Positions 31,356-41,853 of a DNA stretch of 64,000 nt are shown one piece after another. Under the pieces are notes generated by a model. That model was not told the origin of the DNA and searched no databases. It was given only the letters and a program-made list of their open reading frames with translations. This DNA is from an uncultured Candidatus Saccharibacteria bacterium (GTDB taxonomy: Bacteria; Patescibacteriota; Saccharimonadia; Saccharimonadales; Saccharimonadaceae), in assembly GCA_947166405.1 (NCBI GenBank), contig CAMVEA010000001.1:1-64000 (forward strand), in the 5' to 3' direction. Every line of letters begins with the position of its first letter. Position 1 is the first letter of the stretch. Made by a program: the position numbers and the translations under genes.

Positions 31356-31832
31356 TTATCTGGCAAAATGCGCAAATGCCCTGTTGGCTTCAGCCATACG
31401 ATGGCAATCTTCCTTTTTCTTGAAGGCTGCACCTTGCTCGTTATATGCATCGACAATTTCTGCCTCTAGTCGCTTAGCATAAGGCATACCACTACGCGCA
31501 CGTGCTGACTGCACCAGCCATGAGAAGGCAAAATGAAGTTGTCTGTGTCCAGCAATTGGGAATGGAATCTGGTAATTTGCTCCACCGACTCGGCGTGATT
31601 TTACTTCAAAATCCGGCGAGATGTTAGCAATTGCCTTTTCAAGCACCTCTACTGGATTCTCAGAATCGAGCTTCTTAGCAGCACCCTCAATTGCGCTGTA
31701 TACTGCACGCTCTGCGACTTGCTTCTTGCCGTCAAGTATTGACTTGTTAATCAATCTCTGCACTAATACTGATTGGTATTTGCGATCTGGATTGACCTTG
31801 CGTACTAAGGATTTGGTAGTTTTTCTAGGCAT
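31356..31832 (-). CDS. rpsG: 30S ribosomal protein S7
   Basis: KYQSVLVQRLINKSILDGKKQVAERAVYSAI...VGGANYQIPFPI. Confidence 0.97.
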   Translation of the reverse strand: MPRKTTKSLVRKVNPDRKYQSVLVQRLINKSILDGKKQVAERAVYSAIEGAAKKLDSENPVEVLEKAIANISPDFEVKSRRVGGANYQIPFPIAGHRQLHFAFSWLVQSARARSGMPYAKRLEAEIVDAYNEQGAAFKKKEDCHRMAEANRAFAHFAR

Positions 31833-32245
31833 TACTTATCCTCCTTCTTGGCGCCATATTTAGAGCGACCTTGTTTGCGACCTTGTACACCCTGCAGATC
31901 CAATGTGCCACGAACTACGTGATAACGCACACCAGGAAGATCTGGCACACGGCCACCACGCACGAGTACTACGGCATGCTCTTGCAGGTTATGTCCCTCG
32001 CCACCGATATATGCCCATACTTCTTGACCATTCGTCAAACGAACACGAGCCACCTTACGCATAGCGGAGTTTGGCTTCTTAGGTGTCTTTGTGGTTACTT
32101 TAATACATACGCCTCGCTTCAAGGGGGCAGCTTTCTCATAGCGCTTGGTCTTTAATGTGTTCACGATCGAACCAAGTGCAGGAGACTTTGACTTCTTCGC
32201 GGCCTTTTTGCGAGGTTTTCTAATCAATTGATTGATAGTTGGCAT
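31832..32245 (-). CDS. rpsL: 30S ribosomal protein S12
   Basis: [14 protein letters not shown]...[70 protein letters not shown]. Confidence 0.98.
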   Translation of the reverse strand: MPTINQLIRKPRKKAAKKSKSPALGSIVNTLKTKRYEKAAPLKRGVCIKVTTKTPKKPNSAMRKVARVRLTNGQEVWAYIGGEGHNLQEHAVVLVRGGRVPDLPGVRYHVVRGTLDLQGVQGRKQGRSKYGAKKEDK

Positions 32246-32483
32246 TAATATTTCCTCATTTATATAATTTATTCTTGATAAACACGCTATATATGCAGTT
32301 TTTTGAGCTAATAACAGCCCTCCTACCCTATATATAGTGTCTATTAATTTGCCCGTTTACTAACAGCAATCATAAACGAGCCGAAACTCTTACCTCCATT
32401 ATACCACACTCTTCTCAAAAAGTCGAGCTTGCAGCATACAATGTACACAATAGCCATTCTATGAATGGAGCTTTTCGATACGA

Positions 32484-33764
32484 CTACTTCGTGTTTGCAT
32501 CAACTAAGAAATCCAACGTCTTCTCGATCGTCAATCGATTCTTAATGTCCATCTTGACGTTTGGATTCTTAAGAGATTTCAGGGCGTCTTGCGACTTTTT
32601 ATAGACTTCGCGCAATTCAGCAAGCTTTGCATTCACGTCTTCGTCTGATACGGTGATTTTGTTCTCTACAGCCAAAGTCTGCAAAACCAATGAGGCCTTC
32701 ACGCGCTCTTCTGCAATTTTGTGCGCCTGCTCATTCCAAGAATCAAGAGTCTCACCATTCCTGTCAAGAAAATCCTCGAAGCTCATACCTTGCGAAGAAG
32801 CGTTCCGTGTCATATCATCGCGTATCAACCGAATCTGATCGTTAATCAGTACTTCTGGTGCCGGCACTTTTGACTTCTTTACTAGTGCTTTCACTAAGTC
32901 ATCTTTGAATCTTTCATTTAGTCTCTGAGTATTCTGTATTTCTAAATTATTGCGAATGTCTTCTTTGAGCTCGTCTACGGACTTAAAAGGCCCACACTTA
33001 GCAGCTAGCTTATCGTCGATGGCAGGTTTCTTAATTTCATTAACCTGTTTCACTAGTATTTCAAATACGGTGTTTGCTCCAGCAAGATCGGTTACTCCAT
33101 AATCTTTCGGAAAAGTAATTTTCAAATCAAACTTATCACCCGATTCATGGCCTACAATGCCATCTTCAAAACCCGGAATGAACGTATTAGAACCCAGCGT
33201 CAGCTTGTAATCTTTAGCGGTGCCACCACGGAATGCTTCACCATCTTTTTTGCCCACAAAATCAATTATTACCTCATCACCTGATTCTGCCGCCTTCTTG
33301 GCAACCTTCTTCTCTGCAAAAGACGTTGCGATATTATCGAGTACTTGCTTGATGTCTTTATCGGTAACCTTTGCCTCGGGCTTTTTTACTCCAAGGTCTT
33401 TGTAGTTGCCTAATTTGATTTCTGGAATAATATCAGCGGTAGCGGTATATTCTGCCATTTCGCCTGGCACGTACTTTACAACATTGACATTTGGTAGCAC
33501 CAGAGGTGACTTCTCTTCTTTACGAAATGCCTCTATTACAGTTGTGCGTACAGCGAAATCAATCGTCTCTGCATTTAGATCATTCTCGGGGATGAACTTC
33601 TTAGCTACATCTGTCGGGACTTTACCTTTGCGAAATCCTTCAACTTTCACTTCTTTGGCTAATTTTTCGAGCGCCTTCTTGGCGGCCTCTCCCAAATCTT
33701 TGGCATCAAGCGTTACCGTAAGCTCAATGCGCGAATCAGAAATCTTCTTCAACTTTGTTTTCAT
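32484..33764 (-). CDS. tig: Trigger factor
   Basis: MKTKLKKISDSRIELTVTLDAKDLGEAAKKALEKLAKEVKVEGFRKGKVPTDVAKKFI plus PPIase-like domain. Confidence 0.92.
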   Translation of the reverse strand: MKTKLKKISDSRIELTVTLDAKDLGEAAKKALEKLAKEVKVEGFRKGKVPTDVAKKFIPENDLNAETIDFAVRTTVIEAFRKEEKSPLVLPNVNVVKYVPGEMAEYTATADIIPEIKLGNYKDLGVKKPEAKVTDKDIKQVLDNIATSFAEKKVAKKAAESGDEVIIDFVGKKDGEAFRGGTAKDYKLTLGSNTFIPGFEDGIVGHESGDKFDLKITFPKDYGVTDLAGANTVFEILVKQVNEIKKPAIDDKLAAKCGPFKSVDELKEDIRNNLEIQNTQRLNERFKDDLVKALVKKSKVPAPEVLINDQIRLIRDDMTRNASSQGMSFEDFLDRNGETLDSWNEQAHKIAEERVKASLVLQTLAVENKITVSDEDVNAKLAELREVYKKSQDALKSLKNPNVKMDIKNRLTIEKTLDFLVDANTK

Positions 33765-33799
33765 ATTTAACTCCTATAAATTATATATATTATATCACA

Positions 33800-35386
33800 C
33801 TAGGCGACGTTTTTCGATAAACCATCGTTGCGAAAATGTGTCAATGTAAATTTAGAGCTAGCCCCCAGCTTAACATCTGGATTAAGGATATTATTGGAAT
33901 CAAATATCTTCTTGATCCTCTCGTACAAATCCTTCTCCGGTTCCAACATTTCCGGATTAGTAACTACTGCCTTAAGACGCCCTTCCGGAGTTCCACCGGT
34001 CAACGCACCACCTTGTCGATGGATTATGTAGGCTCCAGCTCGCAGAAAAGTTGCCAGTTTTTTATTGAGTTCTGGATCATCGAGCTTAAATCTCGGCCTT
34101 AAATTGTAAATCGAGGTACTATAAGAACCATACAAAGCCAAATCTAACTTCATTTTTTCGCCCAGTATTTTTAAATCATCCAAGAACTTTTCAATATTCT
34201 CTTTTGGCAAATAGAAATCAGTCAGAATCGGTATTCTTTCACCCTTCCATGTGTAATTTAAGTAACTCGACAGTGACCCGTCAAGCTCATTGAGAATCGT
34301 CTTATTATCTGGCGACTCAATAATAAACTTTGCCGTACGAGGAATCTTCTGCTTGATGGCGTTTATCTTTTTAATGCACGAATTCTGCCTTTCATCAAAA
34401 CTCACGGATACTACAAAGCCATCTTCCAGCCTCCGAATTACACCATCGAGATTTTTTCCACTATCTCGAGCCTCTTGAATGATTTTTAAATCATACAAAT
34501 CTATTGAACGCGGACTGAGATTATTTGCCAAGTCCATGTACCTAAGCGCTGATGCCAAATCCTTAAAAGTAGCAACTACGCGTACTGGCTGCTTGCGCAT
34601 TGGTATAGCCCGTAGAATTACTTCCGAAATAATCCCCAAAGTCCCCTGCGCTCCGAAAAACAAAGGAGCCAAGTCCACAGACTCTCGACGTTTGACTGAA
34701 GAAATTCCAGGATACCCAACTAAGCTCGTTCGATCAAGGCTTAGCTTCTCAATGTAATCCTCCTTCTCCTTTAGAACCTTTGAAATCTTACGATATATCT
34801 CCCCCTCAAGCGACTTTTCGACTGCCTTTTTTGCTACGGCGTATTTCTTCAGGCGTTCCGTCTGCAGGCATTCGCCATTTGCCAAAACGGCTTCGATTCG
34901 CTCGACATACTTCATTATGCCACCATACTTAGCTGAATATGAATCTTTCACGTTATTTGAAATCAACCCACCAATCGTGTCATCGTCATGCCCCCCGATT
35001 GGAATAGTAAGACCCGACACCGAAAGCGCGGTATTGAGCTCCTTCAGGGTAATGCCGGACTGCACATGAACTAATCTTTCACGCGGATCAATTTCGAGAA
35101 GCTTATTAAGCTTACTGGTTGAAACTATTATTCCTCCCGACAAATCTGCTCCACCTTCATCCAATCCCGAACCACGTGCCGTAATCGATACCGGAATGTC
35201 TTTAGCAGCAATTTGATTAAAGAAGCGCATCAGCTTCCTGATATCTTCTGTTGACTCAGGAAAAGCAACAAATCTTGGCTTCACTTTTAGCGCAGAACGA
35301 TCCGTAGAATACTCATCCAAAATTCCAGGAGCATCAAAGACATTCCCTACTATCAACTGATTTAAATATTTTGTAATCTTCCCCAT
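33800..35386 (-). CDS. FAD-binding oxidoreductase (GlcD/lactate dehydrogenase-like)
   Basis: PVSITARGSGLDEGGADLSGGIIVSTSKLNKLLEIDP...GALTGGTPEGRLKAV...ILNPDVKLG. Confidence 0.85.
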   Translation of the reverse strand: MGKITKYLNQLIVGNVFDAPGILDEYSTDRSALKVKPRFVAFPESTEDIRKLMRFFNQIAAKDIPVSITARGSGLDEGGADLSGGIIVSTSKLNKLLEIDPRERLVHVQSGITLKELNTALSVSGLTIPIGGHDDDTIGGLISNNVKDSYSAKYGGIMKYVERIEAVLANGECLQTERLKKYAVAKKAVEKSLEGEIYRKISKVLKEKEDYIEKLSLDRTSLVGYPGISSVKRRESVDLAPLFFGAQGTLGIISEVILRAIPMRKQPVRVVATFKDLASALRYMDLANNLSPRSIDLYDLKIIQEARDSGKNLDGVIRRLEDGFVVSVSFDERQNSCIKKINAIKQKIPRTAKFIIESPDNKTILNELDGSLSSYLNYTWKGERIPILTDFYLPKENIEKFLDDLKILGEKMKLDLALYGSYSTSIYNLRPRFKLDDPELNKKLATFLRAGAYIIHRQGGALTGGTPEGRLKAVVTNPEMLEPEKDLYERIKKIFDSNNILNPDVKLGASSKFTLTHFRNDGLSKNVA

Positions 35387-35443
35387 CCTGCTAATGATTA
35401 TAACATACTTTTATAATTTGTAATTATTATTTTTTCTTGTTTT

Positions 35444-35662
35444 CTAACTCGTCGATTTTTCCGATTTCAGTTTTGACTCATCCGTCTTCCTAAAAATCAA
35501 ATCAATCTCTAGCGTCTTCCCACTCGGCCCAAACAATACTGGTACGAAACCTAGGTATTCCATATTCTTTTTTATGATATATTCCTCGATAATCTCACGA
35601 TGTTCTTTAAGATTAGCGTTGATGAGTTTATTATTGGCGTATTTAAGTCTTACAAATTCCAT
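35444..35662 (-). CDS. Small hypothetical protein
   Basis: 72 aa ORF with RBS (AAGGAG) upstream of the ATG. Confidence 0.5.
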   Translation of the reverse strand: MEFVRLKYANNKLINANLKEHREIIEEYIIKKNMEYLGFVPVLFGPSGKTLEIDLIFRKTDESKLKSEKSTS

Positions 35663-35694
35663 AAATCTCCTTAGTTTTATTGTATCATATTTTG

Positions 35695-36990
35695 TTAATC
35701 TTTGTCGTATTTGAGCTCTTCGAATTTTGCTGACATTGTAGGATTCCCACGAGTCAATCGCTTTACTGTCAAATCCTCAAGTTTATTATTAGCGGTTCCG
35801 AAGTTTTTAATCGTTTTAATCAGTGCCTCTTTAGTATCTTCAAGATACTTTATGCTCTTATCGATATCCTCAATCGCTTTATTAAAATTCTTAGTTGCAC
35901 GCTCAGAATTAAGCGCAAAACTATTCTTAAAATCATTTAGCTTATTCTCAAAATTCGTCACATCAATATTCTGGTTGCGCACCAAGGCTAACTCTCGCTT
36001 ATACTCCAATGCATTTCGCGCCGTATTGGCAATCAGCCCAATCAAAGTCAAGAAGAACTGTGGGCGTATCACAAACATATTTGGATACTCGTATGATACA
36101 TCTACAATTCCCCGATTATAGAACTCGTTGTCTGCCTCAAGCATAGATACAAGCACTGCGTACTCGCAGCCTTTTTCGTTGCGGTCTTTGTCAAGCTCCT
36201 TGAAGAAATGCTCGTTCTTGTGCTTTGTCGCTGTCGTGTCGTTCTCGTTTTTCATTTCAAACATAATCGATACAATCTCGACACCTTCCTCATCGAAATC
36301 TCGGAAGATAAAATCGCCCTTCGAGCCACTTGCTGATACGGTATTATCCTTACCAAACTCCGCCCGCGGAAAAGCCGTAGCGCGTATAGCATTAAATTCG
36401 TTTTGGCAATGTTGCTCCAATGACTCCCCAACCATTTTGGTGGACAGTCTCGACTTCATATCCTTGAGCCGCTCAATCGCGTCCTCGCGGTCACGAATCT
36501 GCTGTTCGTAGTTCTGGCGCAGCATCAATTCACGCGACTCGCTCAGCTCTTCCGCCGTGTTTAGCTCGTTTTGTAGTCTGTCACGTTCGGAAGTAATGGC
36601 GGCCACCGCTTCAGTTACTGCGAGCTTCTTGTCGGCGTCCGAGCTTACCAATTTAGCATTAAGCTCTGCTATTTTGCCTTGCAATTTCGTTTTCTCTTCC
36701 GCAAAGTCCTCGGTGAGCTTCATGCGCATTTTGTTCACATCAGAATCCAGCTGCGACTTTAGCTTCACCACTTCCTGCTCTTTAACACTCAGCTGTCTCT
36801 CATACTCGGACTTTACACTTAGTCTCGCGTTCTTCACCGCTTGTTCATTTGCTTCTTGTATTGCGTGCAGGCGCGCTTCCAGCTCGCTATTAAACTCGCT
36901 ATTTCTAACTTGATTCTGTATTTCAGCATAGCTTGCCTCGTCAATCGTAAAAACTTTCTCACAGTTTGGACATTTTATTTCATGTTTCAT
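35695..36990 (-). CDS. DUF2130-type coiled-coil protein
   Basis: N-terminal zinc-ribbon-like IKCPNCEKVFTIDEASY, long coiled coil, then SRLSTKMVGESLEQHCQNEFN...KGDFIFRDFDEEGVEIVSIMFEMKNE. Confidence 0.85.
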   Translation of the reverse strand: MKHEIKCPNCEKVFTIDEASYAEIQNQVRNSEFNSELEARLHAIQEANEQAVKNARLSVKSEYERQLSVKEQEVVKLKSQLDSDVNKMRMKLTEDFAEEKTKLQGKIAELNAKLVSSDADKKLAVTEAVAAITSERDRLQNELNTAEELSESRELMLRQNYEQQIRDREDAIERLKDMKSRLSTKMVGESLEQHCQNEFNAIRATAFPRAEFGKDNTVSASGSKGDFIFRDFDEEGVEIVSIMFEMKNENDTTATKHKNEHFFKELDKDRNEKGCEYAVLVSMLEADNEFYNRGIVDVSYEYPNMFVIRPQFFLTLIGLIANTARNALEYKRELALVRNQNIDVTNFENKLNDFKNSFALNSERATKNFNKAIEDIDKSIKYLEDTKEALIKTIKNFGTANNKLEDLTVKRLTRGNPTMSAKFEELKYDKD

Positions 36991-37125
36991 TCTTTTGCTC
37001 CTTTAATAAGTTTACTATTTCCTCCATAGCTCTATTTATTCAACGCTCCATCCATATTCGATGACGTCATATGTTACATCTTCAATAATCCTATTATACA
37101 CCAATCGTGATATAATACATACAAT

Positions 37126-38289
37126 ATGGTCTATCTGGATTACGCAGCGACTGCTCCTCTATTGCCAGAGGTGCTGAATAAAATGCACGAAGCGGAAGTG
37201 CAGTTTTTTGCCAATGCGTCAGCACTCCATACCCCAGGACACTTAGCCATGAACGAAATCGAACACACAAGGGAGCTCCTCGCTCGCCTTATCGGTGCCT
37301 CCCCAGACGAAATCATCTTCACTTCTGGTGCCAGTGAGTCCAACAATACCGTCATTAGGACCTTCGAAGGGTGCGACATTGAAACGTCTCCTCTCGAGCA
37401 CCACTCTATTATTGAGGCGGCAGCCAAATATCGCGGCACTCATCACCCCAAGCTTTACTCATACATGCTCGCCAACAACGAGACCGGCGAAATCCTCGAT
37501 TTATCACCAATTATTGCTAGAGCGAAGCAAGCTCAAGCCCCTCACGATAGCCCACTTTTCGAGCCAATGACTGAGTGGGGTAAGCCTCTCGTGACTGACC
37601 GCCGTGGCGCCTACGTTCATTCCGATTTGACCCAAGCGCTCGGCAAGATTCCTATCGATGTGCATAGTCTCGGACTCGATTACGCCACATTTAGCGCTCA
37701 TAAAATCGGCGGCCCTATCGGCATCGGTGCCCTTTATGTTAAGAAAGGCGTCCCTTTTACGCCGCTCATTATTGGCGGCAATCAAGAACACAAGCGTCGT
37801 GGCGGCACCTATAACACTCCAGCCATCGTTGGATTTGGTGCCGCACTTGAACACCTACTCGTTAGCGACACTTGTAAGGAATATAGCAAGCGCGTAGCAA
37901 ATCTCCGAAACCATCTCGCTCAAGCGATACTAAATACTATCCCAGGCAGTAGCCTCAACACCGATCTTGCTCCAGGAAAATCCCTTCCTAACATTCTCAA
38001 TGTCTCCTTCCAGGCCGCCGAGGGTGAGTCCATCCAACTCTACCTCGATGCCGAAGGCATTATCGTCTCTACTGGTTCTGCCTGTGCCGCTGGTGACACA
38101 AAGCCCAGTCATGTCCTCATGGCCAAGACTGGCGATGCCGAAGTCGCCCACTCATCAATTCGCTTTTCGTTTGGCCTTGAGAGTACCAAGCAGGATGTCG
38201 ACAAAGTCATGGCAGTTCTGCCCGATATTATCAAGCGCCTACAATTAATTAGTACTGTCAAAATGGAGGACAAATCATGTCAAATCTAG
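37126..38289 (+). CDS. Cysteine desulfurase (NifS/IscS family)
   Basis: MVYLDYAATAPLLPEVL...FTSGASESNNTVIRTF...FSAHKIGGPIGIGALYVKKG...STGSACAAGD. Confidence 0.94.
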   Translation: MVYLDYAATAPLLPEVLNKMHEAEVQFFANASALHTPGHLAMNEIEHTRELLARLIGASPDEIIFTSGASESNNTVIRTFEGCDIETSPLEHHSIIEAAAKYRGTHHPKLYSYMLANNETGEILDLSPIIARAKQAQAPHDSPLFEPMTEWGKPLVTDRRGAYVHSDLTQALGKIPIDVHSLGLDYATFSAHKIGGPIGIGALYVKKGVPFTPLIIGGNQEHKRRGGTYNTPAIVGFGAALEHLLVSDTCKEYSKRVANLRNHLAQAILNTIPGSSLNTDLAPGKSLPNILNVSFQAAEGESIQLYLDAEGIIVSTGSACAAGDTKPSHVLMAKTGDAEVAHSSIRFSFGLESTKQDVDKVMAVLPDIIKRLQLISTVKMEDKSCQI

Positions 38290-38741
38290 AAAACCAAGAT
38301 TGGGTCTACTCAGACGCTGTCAAAGACCATTTTCTAAACCCCCGTAATTTTCTTATGGGCGACGAAAGTCAATTCAAGTATGATGCAGTTGGACAGGTCG
38401 GCAACCCTATTTGCGGCGATCAAATGCGGATGTATATCAAGGTTGACGATGGTAAAATCACCGACGTTCGTTGGAAGACCTATGGTTGCGCCTCGGCCAT
38501 CGCCTCCACTTCCGCCCTCTCTGAACTCATCAAGGGCAAAACTCTTGACGATGCTCTTCAGATTGATGCCAAGGCTATCGATGACTATCTTGGCAATCTC
38601 CCCAAGCACAAATTCCATTGTTCTGTGCTTGGGTCTGATGCCCTAAAAAACGCCATTGATAATTATCACAAGGCTCACCACTCTCAAGAAGGTTCCCTCA
38701 AGAAAGCTCGGCCACCCAAGGACGAACAGGCTAAGCCTTAA
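38277..38741 (+). CDS. Iron-sulfur cluster assembly scaffold protein (IscU/NifU-N family)
   Basis: VKDHFLNPRNF...VGNPICGDQMRMYIKVDDGKITDVRWKTYGCASAIASTSALSELIKGK. Confidence 0.93.
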   Translation: MSNLENQDWVYSDAVKDHFLNPRNFLMGDESQFKYDAVGQVGNPICGDQMRMYIKVDDGKITDVRWKTYGCASAIASTSALSELIKGKTLDDALQIDAKAIDDYLGNLPKHKFHCSVLGSDALKNAIDNYHKAHHSQEGSLKKARPPKDEQAKP

Positions 38742-39213
38742 GCGTATCAGTCCATTTTGCAATAGCACCGTCATTTGCATCTTGGAAGAAACGAACCCCG
38801 TCTTTCCAGTCCCCACCATTGGCTAGGTCGTGAAGCCGTACGTCGCTATCACCCAACCCAGAAGAGTGTGACGAGCAGAATGGATAAACAGTTTTACCAC
38901 TCCAGTCCACTGCCTTGACGAACGAGTCGGTTGCCCAGGCTGCAATTCCCCACCAGATCGGATAGCCCAATATTACTGTGTCATAATCAGCCCAGTTCGG
39001 AACATCTACCGATTCGAGTGGCACTTCGCGCATGTTTTCATCATGCTCACGCGTCGCCCTCGCATCATCATTGGTCCAGTCTAGGTCCGCTTCGCTGTAT
39101 ATCTCCTTCGGCACAATCTCAAATACATCCGCCCCCAGATTTTCGGCAATCTTCTCGGCAATTCGCTTCGTGTGCCCCTGCGCTGAATAGTATACTACAA
39201 TCGTTTTGCTCAT
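38731..39213 (-). CDS. Flavodoxin family protein
   Basis: KTIVVYYSAQGHTKRIAEKIAENLGADVFEIVP...ILGYPIWWGIAAWATDSFVKA. Confidence 0.9.
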   Translation of the reverse strand: MSKTIVVYYSAQGHTKRIAEKIAENLGADVFEIVPKEIYSEADLDWTNDDARATREHDENMREVPLESVDVPNWADYDTVILGYPIWWGIAAWATDSFVKAVDWSGKTVYPFCSSHSSGLGDSDVRLHDLANGGDWKDGVRFFQDANDGAIAKWTDTLKA

Positions 39214-39285
39214 TATCCTCCTTTTTACTTATTTCTATTATACCACCATTTCAGCAAAAAAGCCCCTATAGGCTTTTCAAAGTAA

Positions 39286-39370
39286 TGGTGCCCGAGACTG
39301 GACTTGAACCAGCACGCCTTGCGGCATATGCTCCTAAGGCATACGTGTATACCAATTTCACCACTCGGGC
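39286..39370 (-). tRNA. tRNA-Leu (anticodon UAG)
   Basis: Minus strand GCCCGAGTGGTGAAATTGGTATACACGTATGCCTTAGGAGCATATGCCGCAAGGCGTGCTGGTTCAAGTCCAGTCTCGGGCACCA; variable arm and T-loop GGTTCAAGTCC present; CCA encoded. Confidence 0.96.
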
Positions 39371-39472
39371 ATATATCACATTATATCACATTTTCTTGAA
39401 CCATTGAAGTAAAAGTGATAAAAACAAGTGAGTGAACAAGTAAAAATGAGCAACAAACAAAAATAAACACAA

Positions 39473-39510
39473 GCCATAAACAAGATTACCCAAGCAATCT
39501 CATTTATGGC
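39473..39510 (-). terminator. Terminator-like hairpin downstream of 39517-40017
   Basis: GCCATAAA ca AGATT acccaagc AATCT ca TTTATGGC. Confidence 0.6.
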
Positions 39511-39516
39511 CTAAAG

Positions 39517-40017
39517 CTAAGCTTCTTGCTTAATCAGATTTCGTGACGACAGGTAAGCTACTAATAAGCCCATCATTAGCGCAATTGGCAGAATCTCTTC
39601 TGGACCAGTAGATGGCATATTAGAGGCGCTGCTTACACTAGAATTGGCATTATTGCTAGACCCTGTGTTGGTTCCAGAGCTTGTTGAATTTGTGTTTGTA
39701 GTCGTCGAGCTATTCACTCCAGAATTAGAAGACGAACTACTATTACTAGAAGTGGAAGAATTGGCACTCGATGATGTCTGACCAGCCATCGTAGCAGCAT
39801 CTGCAATTCCACTTCCGTTCGAATTACTAGTTGTGTTGTTGTTGCTGTCAACCGTGGCGCTACTACTGGTGTTGTTGCTTGTGCTGTAATGTGATGATTT
39901 ATGAGTTGCTACGACAATAATCGCAACCACTAAAATCAAAATTATAATCACCGATACAGTCGCCACAGCTATAATTTTACGGCGTTCTTTTTTCTCCGCC
40001 TCTCCCTGATAATACAT
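39517..40017 (-). CDS. Membrane-anchored S/N/T-rich surface protein with LPxTG-like MPSTG sorting-type tail
   Basis: N-terminal TM, SSSANSSTSSNSSSSSNS linker, C-terminal MPSTGPEEILPIALMMGLLVAYLSSRNLIKQEA. Confidence 0.65.
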   Translation of the reverse strand: MYYQGEAEKKERRKIIAVATVSVIIILILVVAIIVVATHKSSHYSTSNNTSSSATVDSNNNTTSNSNGSGIADAATMAGQTSSSANSSTSSNSSSSSNSGVNSSTTTNTNSTSSGTNTGSSNNANSSVSSASNMPSTGPEEILPIALMMGLLVAYLSSRNLIKQEA

Positions 40018-40184
40018 ATTTTAACTCCTTTAGATTATTATACCACACTTTTATTAAAAAAACAAGCCTAGCGACTCTCCTCGACTTAGTAACATCCCAA
40101 GAAGTTCACCAAAAAGGTTTTACAAGGGGCTTTTCATTGACTGTTTTTTGCATTTAAGCATAAAAATCATGGTATAATACAAAC

Positions 40185-41840
40185 ATGGATAGTGATAGCT
40201 TTGCCCCCAGCGGACAGGGGCAAGAAAACAATATGACTCCGCAAGAACCATCGGAACCTAATTCAATTCCAGAATCTGATTCTAATATGGGTTCAAATAT
40301 CGGTACTCCTGATTCAGAGTCAGCCCATGAATCAAACAGCGAATCAGCTCTCGAATCGGACAATGAGCCAACTGACGAACTAGCTTTCGAATCGGCTCAA
40401 GAGTCAACCCGAGAATCAGTCCAAGAATCGGACAATGGGTCGACCCAAAAGTCAATTCAAGAGCAGTCTCAAGAATCAGCTCATGGGTCAACTCAAGAAC
40501 ACCCTCAAGACTCGACCTCTGTTCAATCCAGGGAATCAACTTCGAGCCAGTCCACTGCATCAACTCAGCAATCCGCTGCAATTGATGCCACAACAAATGA
40601 TTCTATCAATAAACTAGCTTCATCACCTGTACGCTCTCCGAAGCGTAAAAATAAATTGCCAATAATAATCATATCGTGTTTGATCTTCATAGCACTAATT
40701 GTTGCACTTTTATTCCTGATTCCATTAGGTAATGGTAAAACTATTTGGCAATCAATTGGGGATGGTACTAATTCGCTTCAGACGGGCGATGAAGTCGAAA
40801 CTGGTGGTTACACATATTATGCCAATCTCGATTTACAATATGAGCCAGAAGACTATTTCTACGAGGGTCTAGCCAAGGGCTACGATTCGGACTACAATGC
40901 AGTTTTCTTGAATAATGCCGGCGAATTGGCTTTTACTGTCAAGCCGTCATATAGTATTCCATACGGTTATCATTTTGGCGACGGACTCATTGTGGCTCGA
41001 TGCAACAACGAAGACAATGAAACGGACTCCACGGTAGATTACGACAACCCCTACGGTTATATTGATAAAAGTGGTGAGCTAGTTATTCCCTGTAGCTTCG
41101 CTAGCGCTAGCAATTTTAAAAACGGTTACGCAGTTGTGTCCAGAATATCATTCACTGGAGAGCTCGTGAACCCATCAACTTATTCCGAGATCCGCGACGA
41201 AAAAGGCTATATAATAGAGACTGAACCTATGTCAATAGAACAAACCACCCAGCAATACGGCATCATAGATACTTCAGGAAAATTTGTTGTAGATTATCAG
41301 GACGATATGATAATAAGTGATGCCTCCACTTTTAAGGATGGGATCTATATGGCGCATGAACGAAGCTCTGATACGTCATATTGCTATAATTTGAAGGGGG
41401 AGAATCTTGGTGAGTATAATACTGAAAATAACAACTGCCAAATTGAGACATCAAAGCAAGATACTGAAGCTAAAAAAGCCATCAAGCAAGAGCTTCCAGA
41501 CGGTTACAGTCTCAGCGATTTCTCCGAAGGCGTAGCCTTGGTATTCTCTGCTAATCGTGACACGATGTATTTTGTAGATACTGATGGCAACACTCTATGG
41601 ACTGTAGACACAACAAATCTTATTAACATCGACGATTCTTATCATGGAGGATTGGTCTACGCTACTATCTGGGTTGGGCAAGGGTCGTTTCCAGGAGCCG
41701 ACGCTATAAACAACAACGAAAATCCCACAGAAGACTTCCAGGGAAACATTGTGCGAGTACTCTACGACCGCCAAGGGCGAATTGTTTTCAAATACAAGTT
41801 GAGAAACATGTCTAATGACAGTACCGACGAGAGCCAATAG
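40185..41840 (+). CDS. Membrane protein with S/E/Q-rich cytoplasmic tail and WG-repeat-like extracytoplasmic domain
   Basis: YGYIDKSGELVIPCSFASASNFKNGYAVV and QYGIIDTSGKFVVDYQDD match WG (KWG) repeats; TM LPIIIISCLIFIALIVALLFLI. Confidence 0.75.
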   Translation: MDSDSFAPSGQGQENNMTPQEPSEPNSIPESDSNMGSNIGTPDSESAHESNSESALESDNEPTDELAFESAQESTRESVQESDNGSTQKSIQEQSQESAHGSTQEHPQDSTSVQSRESTSSQSTASTQQSAAIDATTNDSINKLASSPVRSPKRKNKLPIIIISCLIFIALIVALLFLIPLGNGKTIWQSIGDGTNSLQTGDEVETGGYTYYANLDLQYEPEDYFYEGLAKGYDSDYNAVFLNNAGELAFTVKPSYSIPYGYHFGDGLIVARCNNEDNETDSTVDYDNPYGYIDKSGELVIPCSFASASNFKNGYAVVSRISFTGELVNPSTYSEIRDEKGYIIETEPMSIEQTTQQYGIIDTSGKFVVDYQDDMIISDASTFKDGIYMAHERSSDTSYCYNLKGENLGEYNTENNNCQIETSKQDTEAKKAIKQELPDGYSLSDFSEGVALVFSANRDTMYFVDTDGNTLWTVDTTNLINIDDSYHGGLVYATIWVGQGSFPGADAINNNENPTEDFQGNIVRVLYDRQGRIVFKYKLRNMSNDSTDESQ

Positions 41841-41853
41841 CCCACTAACCCTA

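Noticed and set aside
32278-32345. Inverted repeat upstream of rpsL (ACACgCTATATAT / CTATATATAGTGT)
   Set aside because: AT-rich and imperfect; could be an S12 operon leader but is weak compared with chance in AT-rich sequence.
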